Of a stretch of DNA of 64,000 nt, positions 18,804 to 27,750 are shown piece after piece. Each line of letters starts with the position of its first letter. The first letter of the stretch is position 1. Under the pieces are notes generated by a model that worked only from the letters and a program-made list of their open reading frames with translations, was not told the origin of the DNA and searched no databases. The stretch covers positions 1 through 64,000 of the forward strand of contig SVDU01000002.1 of NCBI GenBank assembly GCA_015057705.1. The letters run 5' to 3'. The position numbers and the translations under genes were made by a program. This DNA comes from Paenibacillaceae bacterium. GTDB lineage: Bacteria; Bacillota; Clostridia; Lachnospirales; Lachnospiraceae.

Positions 18804-19705
18804 TGACTGGTGCCTCCTCCTTCTATTTGGGAGAATGAAATTAAGTTTCTCCATCGATCCTCACCTATGGCCCGTTCACTAAGAGCATAGGCGTGATCCT
18901 TTTCCCCATTGGCAAGGAGTTTATAAATCACTGCCCCCTTTGCATCTGTTTCTTTGATCCACCGGTCATTTAATACAATTACTCCGTCCTTCGTCTGAAA
19001 CTGCCACACAGCGGTCTCTCCCTGCCTGTTGGTACTGGAATAAGTGATGTCTCCCTGCATGAGATCATCCTGAAACATTCCGTTTTTAGAGGTTTTAACA
19101 GTAATATCCTGTGTGACCCCATCGTAATAACGGTAACCGCATTCACCGCTGCCGTTCATCTTTCCATTCTTCCAGCTTCCATAGGAATAATCATATCGTT
19201 TGCCTTCTTCCAGAGTAAGGACTGAGATGGCTGAAACAGTTCCATCCGGCATTCCATTTTTAAAATCCCCATAAAATACAACGGTGGGCTTTAAAAATAC
19301 GATTCCAGTTCCATCCTTGATTTCACGCTTCAACATCTCTTCTGAATACATACAGGGAAATTCAACAATGGAATCACCATTTGCTTCTATTAACCTTGCA
19401 GCTCCTTCCAGATCCCCATCTTTCAATCTGCCGTTCAGCCCTTCTAAAAATTCACGATTGGCCGCAGTCAGAGAAATTCCCGTATCTGCCATTTCTATAA
19501 CCGCCGTTTCTGGTGCTGGTGTTTCTTTTGCCTGAATCTGAGATAACTCTGTCTTCTTAAGCTGTTTATCCTTATTCTGTACTTCCTTACTGTTTCTCAT
19601 GGTTCCAGCCACACTTAAAAGAAGCATCAACAGGGATACAAGGGCAATGGTGACGCCGATTCTTATATTTTCTTCTCTTCTGTCTTTATTTCCATCATAA
19701 TTCAC
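18800..19705 (-). CDS. MORN-repeat membrane-anchored protein
   Basis: A 301-residue protein. One membrane segment near the N-terminus (IGVTIALVSLLMLLLSVAG, about residues 16-34) precedes an extracytoplasmic part. That part has MORN-like repeats: YGDFKNGMPDGTV, YGSWKNGKMNGSGECGYRYY and SKNGMFQDDLMQGDITY. MORN repeats act in protein or lipid contacts; the specific role is unknown. Start and stop both sit in 4-bp GTGA overlaps, with the MocR gene before and the AraC gene after, so translation of the three is probably coupled. A membrane protein sandwiched between two regulators suggests a sensing or signal function, but that is inference. Confidence 0.75.
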   Translation of the reverse strand: MNYDGNKDRREENIRIGVTIALVSLLMLLLSVAGTMRNSKEVQNKDKQLKKTELSQIQAKETPAPETAVIEMADTGISLTAANREFLEGLNGRLKDGDLEGAARLIEANGDSIVEFPCMYSEEMLKREIKDGTGIVFLKPTVVFYGDFKNGMPDGTVSAISVLTLEEGKRYDYSYGSWKNGKMNGSGECGYRYYDGVTQDITVKTSKNGMFQDDLMQGDITYSSTNRQGETAVWQFQTKDGVIVLNDRWIKETDAKGAVIYKLLANGEKDHAYALSERAIGEDRWRNLISFSQIEGGGTSQ

Positions 19706-21144
19706 CAACTTCCCCCCTTACTGCCGTCAACCGACCAGGCTTCTTTTAAAAGAGCAATCCCTTTTTGTATTTCCATCTCAGTCAAATTTGCAAATCCAAG
19801 AATGACCGTAGGTGGATATTTGTTATGTTCCTTATGAATAAAGGATCCGGACAATCCATATACTTTTACATTTTTCTTCTCTGCCCTTAAAACCAGTTCT
19901 TCTTCGCTTCTTCCCTTTTGGTCTGTCAGCAGCAGATGCAGTCCTGCATGCTCTCCTCCAATTAAAAACTGATCTTCAAAGGACTTTAAACCGGCAGTTA
20001 ACACATCATGCTTAGACTTATAAACGGCTCTCATTCGGTTTAAATGACGCTCATAATGTCCCTCAGACAGGAACTGATACAATATGTTCTGATCAATTCT
20101 TGATACCGTGGAAGCATAGAAACTAATCCGTTTCTGATAAATCTGGTACAGGGGTATGGGTAATACCACGTAACTGACACGGATGGCAGGAGCAATGGAT
20201 TTGGAAAAGGTGCCGCAGTAAATAACCCGCTCCCTGTCATCCATACCCTGCAGGGCAGGAATGGGCTTTCCCTTATAACGGAACTCGCTGTCGTAATCAT
20301 CCTCAATTAAATACCGGTTACTCTGTTCATACGCCCATGCAAGCAGCTCCTGTCTTCGTTTTACCGGCATAATAATTCCGGTGGGATACTGATGAGAGGG
20401 CATAACATAAGCAATATCCGCACCGCTTTTTTCAAGCAGCGAGACATCCATTCCCGACTGATCCATATCCACTGGTACCACCTGATACTGCAGACTGTCA
20501 AACACCCGGTATGCCTGCCTGTAAGTGGGATTTTCCATGGCGATGGTTCTGTTCCTTCCCAGAATCTGGGACAACAGCATCAGAAGATATTCGCTTCCTG
20601 CACCTACAATGATCTGTTCTGGGAGACAGTTGACTCCTCTGGCAGAATGAAGATAGGAACGGATTGCTTCCCGAAACAGGTATTCTCCCTGGGGATCTCC
20701 CGCTGCAAAGATCTCTCTGTTATCATCGATCAGCGTATTTTTTGATATCCGCCTCCACGTATTAAAGGGAAAATTACAAAGATCAATTCCTCTTGGGGAA
20801 AAATCCACAGCCCAGTTCTTTTTCTCCCCTTCTTCTTTTGCAGCAGTAAAAAAAGAGGGCTGGCTTTTTAAAGTCTCCTGTCCGGTATGAATGAGTCCGT
20901 CGATTTTCAGTACAAAATAACCACGGCAGGGAACCGACTCAATATAGCCTTCTGATAAAAGCTGCTCGTAGGCCATCTGAGTGGTACTCCTGCTGACTTT
21001 TAAATGCTCCGCCAATAGTCTGGTGGAAGGCAGGCGGACCGCAGGCTTTAGATTGCCCTTTACAATTTCATTCTTAATGTAACTGTAAATCTGGCTGTAA
21101 TAAGGCCAGCCTGACTGGTTCTTTAAAGGTATCATCAGTTCCAT
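19702..21144 (-). CDS. MocR/PdxR-family regulator (GntR-aminotransferase fusion)
   Basis: A 480-residue fusion of a GntR winged helix (about 1-75: VRLPSTRLLAEHLKVSRSTT) and a class I aminotransferase-like PLP domain. The PLP features are intact: DYDSEFRY, and the Schiff-base Lys in GTFSKSIAPAIRVSY. Family members sense PLP or amino acids and control PLP synthesis, GABA or amino-acid genes. No pdxS/pdxT or gab genes are next to it. It starts the three-gene unit MocR-MORN-AraC. GGAGG lies about 12 bases before the ATG, somewhat far. Confidence 0.9.
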   Translation of the reverse strand: MELMIPLKNQSGWPYYSQIYSYIKNEIVKGNLKPAVRLPSTRLLAEHLKVSRSTTQMAYEQLLSEGYIESVPCRGYFVLKIDGLIHTGQETLKSQPSFFTAAKEEGEKKNWAVDFSPRGIDLCNFPFNTWRRISKNTLIDDNREIFAAGDPQGEYLFREAIRSYLHSARGVNCLPEQIIVGAGSEYLLMLLSQILGRNRTIAMENPTYRQAYRVFDSLQYQVVPVDMDQSGMDVSLLEKSGADIAYVMPSHQYPTGIIMPVKRRQELLAWAYEQSNRYLIEDDYDSEFRYKGKPIPALQGMDDRERVIYCGTFSKSIAPAIRVSYVVLPIPLYQIYQKRISFYASTVSRIDQNILYQFLSEGHYERHLNRMRAVYKSKHDVLTAGLKSFEDQFLIGGEHAGLHLLLTDQKGRSEEELVLRAEKKNVKVYGLSGSFIHKEHNKYPPTVILGFANLTEMEIQKGIALLKEAWSVDGSKGGSW

Positions 21145-21175
21145 GGTAACAACAATCCTCCTTTACCGGATAGGA

Positions 21176-21219
21176 AAAAATGCCGCACGTCCCTTATCTT
21201 GCGGTCATGCGGCATTTTT
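21176..21219. terminator. Terminator after glnS
   Basis: A 12-bp perfect stem pairs AAAAATGCCGCA with TGCGGCATTTTT. T runs on both strands make it able to act bidirectionally. It lies 12 bases past the glnS stop. Confidence 0.9.
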
Positions 21220-21230
21220 GTTCAGCTGTA

Positions 21231-22904
21231 CTATTTTCCAATTTTAAAAGAACTCTTTAAGGATACAATCCGGTTGAATACCAGATGCTCCGGTGTGCTG
21301 TCCTTGCAGTCAACACAGAAGAAGCCGTTTCTTACAAACTGGTAGCTGTCATATGCCCTGGCTCCTTCAAAGCTGGGCTCCACATAACAGTTCTTTAAAA
21401 CAGTCAGGGAATTGGGATTTAAGTTTAAGCTTCCGTCTTCGTTTAACTTTCCTTTTTCTTCATCTACGATGTTCTCATATAAGCGGCACTCCACTTTCTG
21501 TGCAGTTAAAGCGGCTACCCAGTGAATGGTTCCTTTCACTTTTCTGCCCTCAAATCCGGAACCACTCTTTGTTTCAGGGTCATAAGTGCAGTGAACAACG
21601 GTCACATTGCCGTTCTCATCTTTTTCGCAGCCGGTACAGGTCACAAAATAAGCGTTCATGAGGCGGACTTCATTGCCCGGGAATAGACGGAAGTACTTTT
21701 TAATGGGCTCTTCCATAAAATCTTCCCGTTCGATGTAAAGTTCTTTTCCAAATGGAACTTTTCTCTCACCCAGTTCCGGATTCTCCAGGTTATTGGCTAC
21801 ATCAAGATACTCCGTGGTATCTTCCGGATAATTATCAATTACCAGCTTGATGGGGTCTAAAATCGCCATCATTCTGGGTCTTTTCAGTTTTAAATCTTCC
21901 CTGATGCAGTACTCTAACATAGCGTAGTCAACAGAGCTGTTTGCCTTGGAAACACCCACTAAATCTACAAACATGCGAAGGGATTCCGGCGTATAGCCTC
22001 TTCTTCTTAATGCTGCGATGGATACCAGTCTTGGATCTTCCCAACCGTCAACGATATTATCCTCTACCAGCTTTTTGATGTAACGCTTTCCAGTTACCAC
22101 ATTGGTCAGATAAAGCTTTGCAAATTCTATCTGACGGGGAGGATTTTCAAATTCACACTCTTTTACTACCCAGTCATACAGCGGTCTGTGATCTTCAAAT
22201 TCCAGGGTACAGATGGAGTGGGTAATATGTTCAATGGCATCTTCAATTGGATGTGCAAAATCATACATAGGGTAGATACACCATGTATCCCCGGTGTTAT
22301 GATGGGTCATACGTGCCACACGGTAGATAACCGGATCACGCATGTTGATGTTGGGAGATGACATATCAATTCTGGCTCTTAAAACCTTTTCGCCGTCTTT
22401 GTATTTACCGTCCTTCATCTCTTCAAACATCTTTAAGTTCTCTTCCACACTCCGGTTTCTGTAAGGGCTCTCCTTACCAGGAGTTTTAAAATCTCCCCGG
22501 TACTCCCTTATTTCATCGGCAGTTAAATCACAGACAAATGCCTTTCCCTTCTTGATTAAAAGAACGGCACAGTCGTACATCTCCTGAAAGTAGTTGGAAG
22601 CAAAGTAAAGTCTGTCATCAAATTCTGCTCCCAGCCATTTCACATCTTCAATAATAGATTCCACGAATTCCGTCTTTTCTTTTGTCGGGTTTGTATCATC
22701 AAAACGGAGGTTGAATTTTCCGCCATACTTTTTAGCCAGGCCATAGTTTAACAGGATGGATTTAGCATGTCCAATATGCAGATAACCGTTTGGCTCCGGC
22801 GGAAATCTGGTCTGCACATGGTTATAAACGCCTTCTGAAAGATCCTTGTCTATCTCCTGTTCAATAAAGTTTTTAGAAATTATTTCTTCTTTGTTATCTT
22901 CCAT
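21231..22904 (-). CDS. glnS: Glutaminyl-tRNA synthetase
   Basis: Class I synthetase charging tRNA-Gln. The 557 residues match bacterial GlnRS. The HIGH motif is in [22 protein letters not shown] follows, and [20 protein letters not shown] is typical of GlnRS rather than GluRS. The KMSKS position reads VTGKRYI instead of the usual MSKR, a conservative variant. Two C-terminal beta-barrel anticodon-binding domains are present. No T-box leader is visible in the 84-bp gap upstream. It appears monocistronic. Many Firmicutes lack GlnRS and use amidotransferase, so its presence is a useful lineage marker. Confidence 0.97.
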   Translation of the reverse strand: MEDNKEEIISKNFIEQEIDKDLSEGVYNHVQTRFPPEPNGYLHIGHAKSILLNYGLAKKYGGKFNLRFDDTNPTKEKTEFVESIIEDVKWLGAEFDDRLYFASNYFQEMYDCAVLLIKKGKAFVCDLTADEIREYRGDFKTPGKESPYRNRSVEENLKMFEEMKDGKYKDGEKVLRARIDMSSPNINMRDPVIYRVARMTHHNTGDTWCIYPMYDFAHPIEDAIEHITHSICTLEFEDHRPLYDWVVKECEFENPPRQIEFAKLYLTNVVTGKRYIKKLVEDNIVDGWEDPRLVSIAALRRRGYTPESLRMFVDLVGVSKANSSVDYAMLEYCIREDLKLKRPRMMAILDPIKLVIDNYPEDTTEYLDVANNLENPELGERKVPFGKELYIEREDFMEEPIKKYFRLFPGNEVRLMNAYFVTCTGCEKDENGNVTVVHCTYDPETKSGSGFEGRKVKGTIHWVAALTAQKVECRLYENIVDEEKGKLNEDGSLNLNPNSLTVLKNCYVEPSFEGARAYDSYQFVRNGFFCVDCKDSTPEHLVFNRIVSLKSSFKIGK

Positions 22905-22988
22905 CTTTCTTCCTCCATATCAGTCACTTCAATAATACAATATCATATCATACTTCAAACGATTCGAAAAGGGGGAAAACGTCTTATC

Positions 22989-23507
22989 CTATAACAGATA
23001 GCCTTTCTTTTTCAGCTCTGCCTCAATAAAATCAAGATTCTTCTCCGAGTCTGCCTCTACGGTATGATAATGGCAGCCTCCTGTCAGTACATTTAAGGGC
23101 TGGTCTTTGGAGGAATTTAAATGCTCCATAAACTCCGCCGCATCCAGACGGTTGTTAATAATTAAATCCACCTCAATCTGTCCGTATAGCTGGTGTTCGA
23201 TGAACACGTTCCTGATTCTCCCGCCATAATCAACAATGGTATTCAGTTCCTTAAGGGTATCTTCTGTCTTATGACTGGTCCTGAAAATTCTTACAAAAGA
23301 AGGTTCCTCTTCTCTCTTTTCCAGATGAAGAAGGTAGCCTTTATTGGTGGACAGGATTATTTTATTTTCCGCACGCAACAGTGCAATATCCTGTACCACC
23401 ACCTGTCTGCTGACGCCAAGTCTCTGGGCTAAATCTCCTCCGGATATGGGTTTTCCTTCTTCGATTAACAGTTCCACTATTTTCTTTCTTCTGCTGCTGC
23501 CTTCCAC
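22989..23507 (-). CDS. niaR: NiaR-type NAD biosynthesis/niacin regulator (HTH + 3H)
   Basis: A 172-residue protein with an N-terminal HTH_11 helix-turn-helix (GGDLAQRLGVSRQVVVQDIA, about residues 23-42). The C-terminal 3H ligand-binding domain has its His residues in FIEHQLYG and GGCHYHTVEA. NiaR proteins repress NAD synthesis and niacin uptake genes when nicotinic acid is present. It is the last gene of the nucleoside phosphorylase/ECF operon, 6 bp after ecfA, which suggests the transported compound relates to niacin or nicotinamide riboside. Autoregulation is likely. Confidence 0.88.
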   Translation of the reverse strand: MEGSSRRKKIVELLIEEGKPISGGDLAQRLGVSRQVVVQDIALLRAENKIILSTNKGYLLHLEKREEEPSFVRIFRTSHKTEDTLKELNTIVDYGGRIRNVFIEHQLYGQIEVDLIINNRLDAAEFMEHLNSSKDQPLNVLTGGCHYHTVEADSEKNLDFIEAELKKKGYLL

Positions 23508-23513
23508 GTTTTA

Positions 23514-25205
23514 TTACTCCTGCCTTATTTTTCTGATGTCCTCTGTTGTCAAAAATGTGCCTTCGTATCCGAGAATCTCACAAAGCCTTGTGATATGAGG
23601 CGGTTCCAGCCGGGCTTTTGTAAGCGTGTCTTTCTCATAAAATATCTTCTCTCCCGGTCCGTCTGAAATCACCTTTCCTCCTGCCATAACAATAACCCGT
23701 TCAAAATACCGGGCAACGAAATCCATATCATGAAGGATTGCAAGTACAAATTTTCCTCTCTCAGTCATGGTACGAATCAGCTGTCCCAGTACCTCCCGCC
23801 CCCTGGCATCCTGGGCAATGGTGGGTTCATCTAATATCAGCACCTTAGGATCCATTGCCACGACAGATGCAATTGCTACCATCTTTCGTTCAGACAAATC
23901 CAGATCATAAGGATTTTCTTTCTCTGCATGGAGGAGGCCTACCATCTCAAGAGCTTCCCTGGCACGCTTTTCCCCTTCTTTTCTTGTCATACCGATGTTT
24001 AGGGGACCTACCATCACTTCTTCCAGAACCTGATTCTTAAAAATCTGGTCATCGGGATTTTGAAATACATATCCTACTTTTTTTGCAAGCTGGGCTACAG
24101 TCCGCCCGGAAATATCCTCCCCTTCCAGAAGTACCGTTCCTGCCCCGGGTTTTAGAAGTCCCTTAAGCAGCTTAACCAGTGTGGTTTTTCCGGCACCGTT
24201 CTGACCAATCACTGCAGTTGGCCTTATATCAAGGGAAAGGGTGAGGTTTTCAATTACCGGAGCACCGGGTATATAATGAAAGCCCAGATCCTTTATGGTA
24301 AATATATTCTGCCCCAGTTTATCAAGAGTTCGTTCTCTTGCTGTTTTTGAAATGGTAACGGGAAACTGATCCTTGTGGTTTTGTATCTGTTTTAAGGTTA
24401 CGGGATAAAGTAACTCATCGCCCTCTTTCCTATAGACGGAAAGTGCTTTTGAAACCTGAGTATAAACGGGTGGTTCCACTCCAAGCTCCTTTAAATCGTC
24501 TCTTGAAAAAATACGTTCCGGAACATCATAAGCAACCTGTGTTCCACGATGAAGCAGGAGTATTTTATCACAATAGGCCGCCAGCTTTTCCATCTTCTGT
24601 TCCACCATAATAATGGTGATTCCCGTCTTTGCCAGTTTTTCAACCACCAGGAACACATCTTCGCTGCCCTGAGGGTCCAGCTGGGATGTTGGTTCGTCCA
24701 GGACCAAAACCTCAGGTTCCATAGCAAGAATGCTGGCAATTGCCACTCTCTGAATCTGTCCCCCTGATAAATCAAAGGGATTCCTGTCCTTATATTTAAT
24801 TATATCTAAAAGCTTCAGCGCTTTATCCACTCTTTTTCCGATTTCTTCCTTTGGAATTCCCAGATTCTGAAGTCCAAAAGCAATTTCCTCAAAAACCGAA
24901 TCTTTCGCACCAGACAGCTGATTAAACGGATTCTGAAACACAAGGCCCACTTTCTGGCAAAGAACTGCGATTGGTACCTTTGATGCTTCTACACCGCCAA
25001 TGATCACTTTTCCTCCATACGCCCCACGGAACATGGTTGGAACCAGCCCTGCAAATGCCTGGCAGAGTGTACTTTTCCCAGCCTGATTTTCACCAATAAT
25101 GCCGATAAACTGTCCCTTATCTGCTTCAAAATCAATTCCGTCAAGAACCAGCTTACTGGTATGGGGATACTTATATTTTAAACCTTTTACTTCAATGAAT
25201 GCCAT
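23514..25205 (-). CDS. ECF transporter duplicated ATPase (A and A' fused)
   Basis: A 563-residue fusion of two ABC ATPase domains powering an energy-coupling-factor importer. The first half has Walker A GENQAGKSTLC, signature LSGGQIQRVAIAS and Walker B VLVLDEPTSQLDP. The second half has GQNGAGKTTLVKLL, a degenerate signature LSERKMVAIAS and VLILDEPTIAQDARG. So the second composite ATP site lacks the canonical LSGGQ. The ATG at 25205 has GGAGGG upstream and overlaps the ecfT stop by 14 bp. Its operon partners are EcfT and a dedicated S component, forming a group I-like ECF module. Confidence 0.93.
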   Translation of the reverse strand: MAFIEVKGLKYKYPHTSKLVLDGIDFEADKGQFIGIIGENQAGKSTLCQAFAGLVPTMFRGAYGGKVIIGGVEASKVPIAVLCQKVGLVFQNPFNQLSGAKDSVFEEIAFGLQNLGIPKEEIGKRVDKALKLLDIIKYKDRNPFDLSGGQIQRVAIASILAMEPEVLVLDEPTSQLDPQGSEDVFLVVEKLAKTGITIIMVEQKMEKLAAYCDKILLLHRGTQVAYDVPERIFSRDDLKELGVEPPVYTQVSKALSVYRKEGDELLYPVTLKQIQNHKDQFPVTISKTARERTLDKLGQNIFTIKDLGFHYIPGAPVIENLTLSLDIRPTAVIGQNGAGKTTLVKLLKGLLKPGAGTVLLEGEDISGRTVAQLAKKVGYVFQNPDDQIFKNQVLEEVMVGPLNIGMTRKEGEKRAREALEMVGLLHAEKENPYDLDLSERKMVAIASVVAMDPKVLILDEPTIAQDARGREVLGQLIRTMTERGKFVLAILHDMDFVARYFERVIVMAGGKVISDGPGEKIFYEKDTLTKARLEPPHITRLCEILGYEGTFLTTEDIRKIRQE

Positions 25206-25968
25206 ATACCACCCTCCAGACAGCCGAGGCTGCAATCAGAAGGGACATAAGAATCATAAACCCTTTGTCCCCTCCCGATAGCCGGTGCTCTCTTAAAAAT
25301 GTTTTTTTATTTTTAGAGCCAAACCCTCTGACCTCAAGAGCAATCGCCCGTTCTCTGGTATTGATGAGAGAGCTGCTGACTACTGGAGAAATCAGGGGAA
25401 TAAATGCCTTAGCTCTGGTAAATAAGCTTCCTTCGGTTTCCATTCCCCGGCTTCTCTGGGCATCTAAAATAGTATTCATGGTTCCCATCATCTGAGGAAT
25501 GATTTGAAAAACAGAGGTGATCATATATCCGAATCTGGGAGAAAAACCCATTTGTTCCAGATCATCAACCAGATCTGCCGGTCTGGTGGTAAGAACAAAC
25601 GCAGCAAAAGCCAGAAGCATATTTAAAATATTCAGACCGATCCGGCATGCATAAAGAAGACCTTCCCGGTAAAATGCCAGAGCTCCCACTCGAAACAGGA
25701 TGGTTTCATTCTCTTTGTTAAACAGACCATGGATCAAAAAAATAGTAATGAGAATGGTAAATGAAAATGCAATCAGCGGAAAAACCTTTTTAAGGATTCC
25801 TCCGCTGATCAAAAGGATCAGACTGAACGCCAGAAACAGCCCATACATCCACAGCGCGCCTCCAATAAGAGGCACGCTGATGGCCGCCAGAATATATACC
25901 ATCTTGGCAAAGGGGTGAAGTCTGGTTAAATAGCTGTCCTTATCTACGTAGAGACTGATGCTTTTCAT
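25192..25968 (-). CDS. ECF transporter transmembrane T component
   Basis: A 258-residue membrane protein (about five hydrophobic segments) linking the ATPases to the S component. The two coupling motifs with Arg-Gly are present: DAQRSRGME near residue 164 and ALEVRGFG near 217. It sits between the S component (16 bp upstream) and the fused ATPase (14-bp overlap), so it is probably dedicated to this S component rather than a shared housekeeping EcfT. Confidence 0.93.
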   Translation of the reverse strand: MKSISLYVDKDSYLTRLHPFAKMVYILAAISVPLIGGALWMYGLFLAFSLILLISGGILKKVFPLIAFSFTILITIFLIHGLFNKENETILFRVGALAFYREGLLYACRIGLNILNMLLAFAAFVLTTRPADLVDDLEQMGFSPRFGYMITSVFQIIPQMMGTMNTILDAQRSRGMETEGSLFTRAKAFIPLISPVVSSSLINTRERAIALEVRGFGSKNKKTFLREHRLSGGDKGFMILMSLLIAASAVWRVVYGIH

Positions 25969-25984
25969 AGGAATAAACCCTTTC

Positions 25985-26587
25985 TTAATCCAGACTTTCT
26001 ACCTCATCATTCACATCATAAAGAGATGTGAGTTTTTTAGGCAGTCCTTTCATAATAGCAAAAACAATGAGGACTGTAATCAACTTGTCCGGCACATCTA
26101 CAACCAGTTCATCGAGAAATGATCCCAAAAATACAGGCAGTCCAGCCGACTGGGACCAGCCAAATAAAAGGTCTCCCCAAACGTTGCCGGTTGCTCCTCC
26201 CCAGAAGATTACATTTAAAGGAGTGGAGATAACAACTGCAGTCAGTCCTGCAGCTACTGCTGTAAGAATTGCTCCCGAAAGCTTTTCCATATGACCCAGT
26301 CTTGCCATAATACCCACTGCAGCTCCGATACCAAGACTGGTGAGGGCATAAATCAAAGTAATGGAATCGCCGGTGGTAAATCCAAAAATCAGATTATTGG
26401 CTGCCCCGCAGACAGCTCCGATTATGGGACCTCCCAGCACACCGCCAATACAGGTGCCGATGGAATCCAGCCAAAGGGGAAGCTTTAAAACAGATGCAAA
26501 TAGTTTTCCTAAATAATTGATTCCGATACAAGCAGGTATCAGAACAAAAGTAGCCGCGTTTAACCTGGTTTTAAATAAATGATTCAT
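25985..26587 (-). CDS. ECF transporter substrate-binding S component
   Basis: A 200-residue protein with about six membrane helices (LPLWLDSIGTCIGGVLGGPI, ICGAANNLIFGFTTG-like region, ALTSLGIGAAVGIMARLG). It belongs to the S-component group with LDSIGT and GPIIGA motifs. The substrate is not readable. A nucleoside or a niacin-related compound is suggested by the phosphorylase upstream and NiaR downstream. I chose the ATG at 26587 because GGAGG is 6 bases upstream; an ORF extension to 26629 overlaps the phosphorylase gene. Confidence 0.85.
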   Translation of the reverse strand: MNHLFKTRLNAATFVLIPACIGINYLGKLFASVLKLPLWLDSIGTCIGGVLGGPIIGAVCGAANNLIFGFTTGDSITLIYALTSLGIGAAVGIMARLGHMEKLSGAILTAVAAGLTAVVISTPLNVIFWGGATGNVWGDLLFGWSQSAGLPVFLGSFLDELVVDVPDKLITVLIVFAIMKGLPKKLTSLYDVNDEVESLD

Positions 26588-26600
26588 CTCAATCCTCCGT

Positions 26601-27356
26601 TCATGATTCTGACTGATCCATTCGTACAAACGCTTCCAGCGCAGTCAGGATCTCCATTTGTTCCCCTCTCATCATTGCAGATTCGCCGTTGGTGTAGCTG
26701 TTAATCTGTTCGGTCAGCTCTTCCTCAAATTCCACCACCGTATTCAGTATGGAGGCTGTCTTAACTCCACGTAAGCCCCCGGTTACAAATACGGCTGCTG
26801 TTTCCATGTCTGACCCAAGAACGCCTTTTCCCGACCAGTAATCGCAGATTTTTTCTTCCTCATCGATGTAGAAGCTGTCATGACTTCTGGCAATTCCCAC
26901 ATGAGCCGTCGCTCCCAGTGCCTTTGCACTCTCCATACAGGCAATCAAAAGACCTGTATCCGGAATTGCAGGATACTTAGAGTCAACGTAGGAGGACGAT
27001 GCACCATCATCTCTGACAGCTCCGTTTACCAGAATTAAATCTCCAAGCCGGATTCCTTTTTTAAGTGCTCCGCAGCTGCCGATCCGGATCATTCCACGTA
27101 CTCCGATTCTGGAAAGCTCTTCCACAGCGATTGATGCAGAGGCTCCTCCTATTCCCGTAGAAACCGCCATAACAGGTACTCCATGATAGAACCCTTTTAT
27201 GCTTCGGTATTCTCTGTTGTAAGCCAGCTGTTCCACATTTGTAAGGTGGGAAGCAATCCGGTCTAATCGGGCAGGATCTCCCGGCAGCAGAGCATAGGGA
27301 GCCGCCTGACTGTCTGACAGCCTGATATGGGGCATAATTTCTGCCAAAACTACCAT
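26601..27356 (-). CDS. Nucleoside phosphorylase (uridine/purine nucleoside phosphorylase family)
   Basis: Cleaves a nucleoside with phosphate to free base and ribose 1-phosphate. The 251 residues contain the PNP/UDP family signatures: ALLPGDPARLDRIA, EYRSIKGFYHGVPVMAVSTG, MIRIGSCGALKKGIRLGDL and GSDMETAAVFVTGG (substrate-binding Glu). Uridine, purine nucleosides and possibly nicotinamide riboside are candidate substrates. It is first in an operon with an ECF transporter and niaR. The ATG at 27356 lies close to AGGAGG; an in-frame TTG three codons further is an alternative. Confidence 0.88.
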   Translation of the reverse strand: MVVLAEIMPHIRLSDSQAAPYALLPGDPARLDRIASHLTNVEQLAYNREYRSIKGFYHGVPVMAVSTGIGGASASIAVEELSRIGVRGMIRIGSCGALKKGIRLGDLILVNGAVRDDGASSSYVDSKYPAIPDTGLLIACMESAKALGATAHVGIARSHDSFYIDEEEKICDYWSGKGVLGSDMETAAVFVTGGLRGVKTASILNTVVEFEEELTEQINSYTNGESAMMRGEQMEILTALEAFVRMDQSES

Positions 27357-27378
27357 CTCCTTCCTTTTCTATTCTCTG

Positions 27379-27432
27379 AATTTAACACAAAGAAGCTGCC
27401 TTGTCAACCAATTGTCAGGTGACAAGACAGCT
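27379..27432 (-). promoter_or_regulatory. Promoter and palindromic operator of the phosphorylase-ECF-niaR operon
   Basis: TTGACA (27402-27407), 17 bp, TAAATT (27379-27384). The -35 box lies within an inverted repeat (27394-27432, arms AGCTG-CTTGTCA and TGACAAG-CAGCT), which contains TGTCACCTGACA. This could be a NiaR operator; it could also serve as the terminator of the upstream 91-codon gene. Confidence 0.6.
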
Positions 27433-27459
27433 CTCTTTTACATCCTTTTATAACTCTGT

Positions 27460-27735
27460 TTATATTCTCTCTGCAGCGGCCCACAGATCCTGTTTCTCAA
27501 TAAACTGTTCATTGATCCATTCCAGTGCCTGCTGCCTTCCTTCCTCTGAAAAAGGAAATACTGCTTTCGTCTTTTTTTCTTCGGCAGTCGCTTCGTAACA
27601 GTATGGCTGGGGGTAAACGGTGGCTTCAAGTCCTTCTTCTTCCTTTTTTATCCGATACCGCATCCCATTCATGCTTCCCGTATATGCCTCTTTTTTAAAA
27701 AACTGGATTGGAACAAAGGTTTCTTTCTTTAGCAT
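27460..27735 (-). CDS. Small conserved protein of unknown function
   Basis: A 91-residue soluble protein: MLKKETFVPIQFFKKEAYTG, then an RYRIKKEEEGLEATVYPQPY segment and GRQQALEWINEQF. No membrane segment or known motif was recognised. It lies 15 bp after the L,D-transpeptidase gene on the same strand and is likely co-transcribed. Function unknown. Confidence 0.75.
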   Translation of the reverse strand: MLKKETFVPIQFFKKEAYTGSMNGMRYRIKKEEEGLEATVYPQPYCYEATAEEKKTKAVFPFSEEGRQQALEWINEQFIEKQDLWAAAERI

Positions 27736-27750
27736 GAATCAATCATCTCC

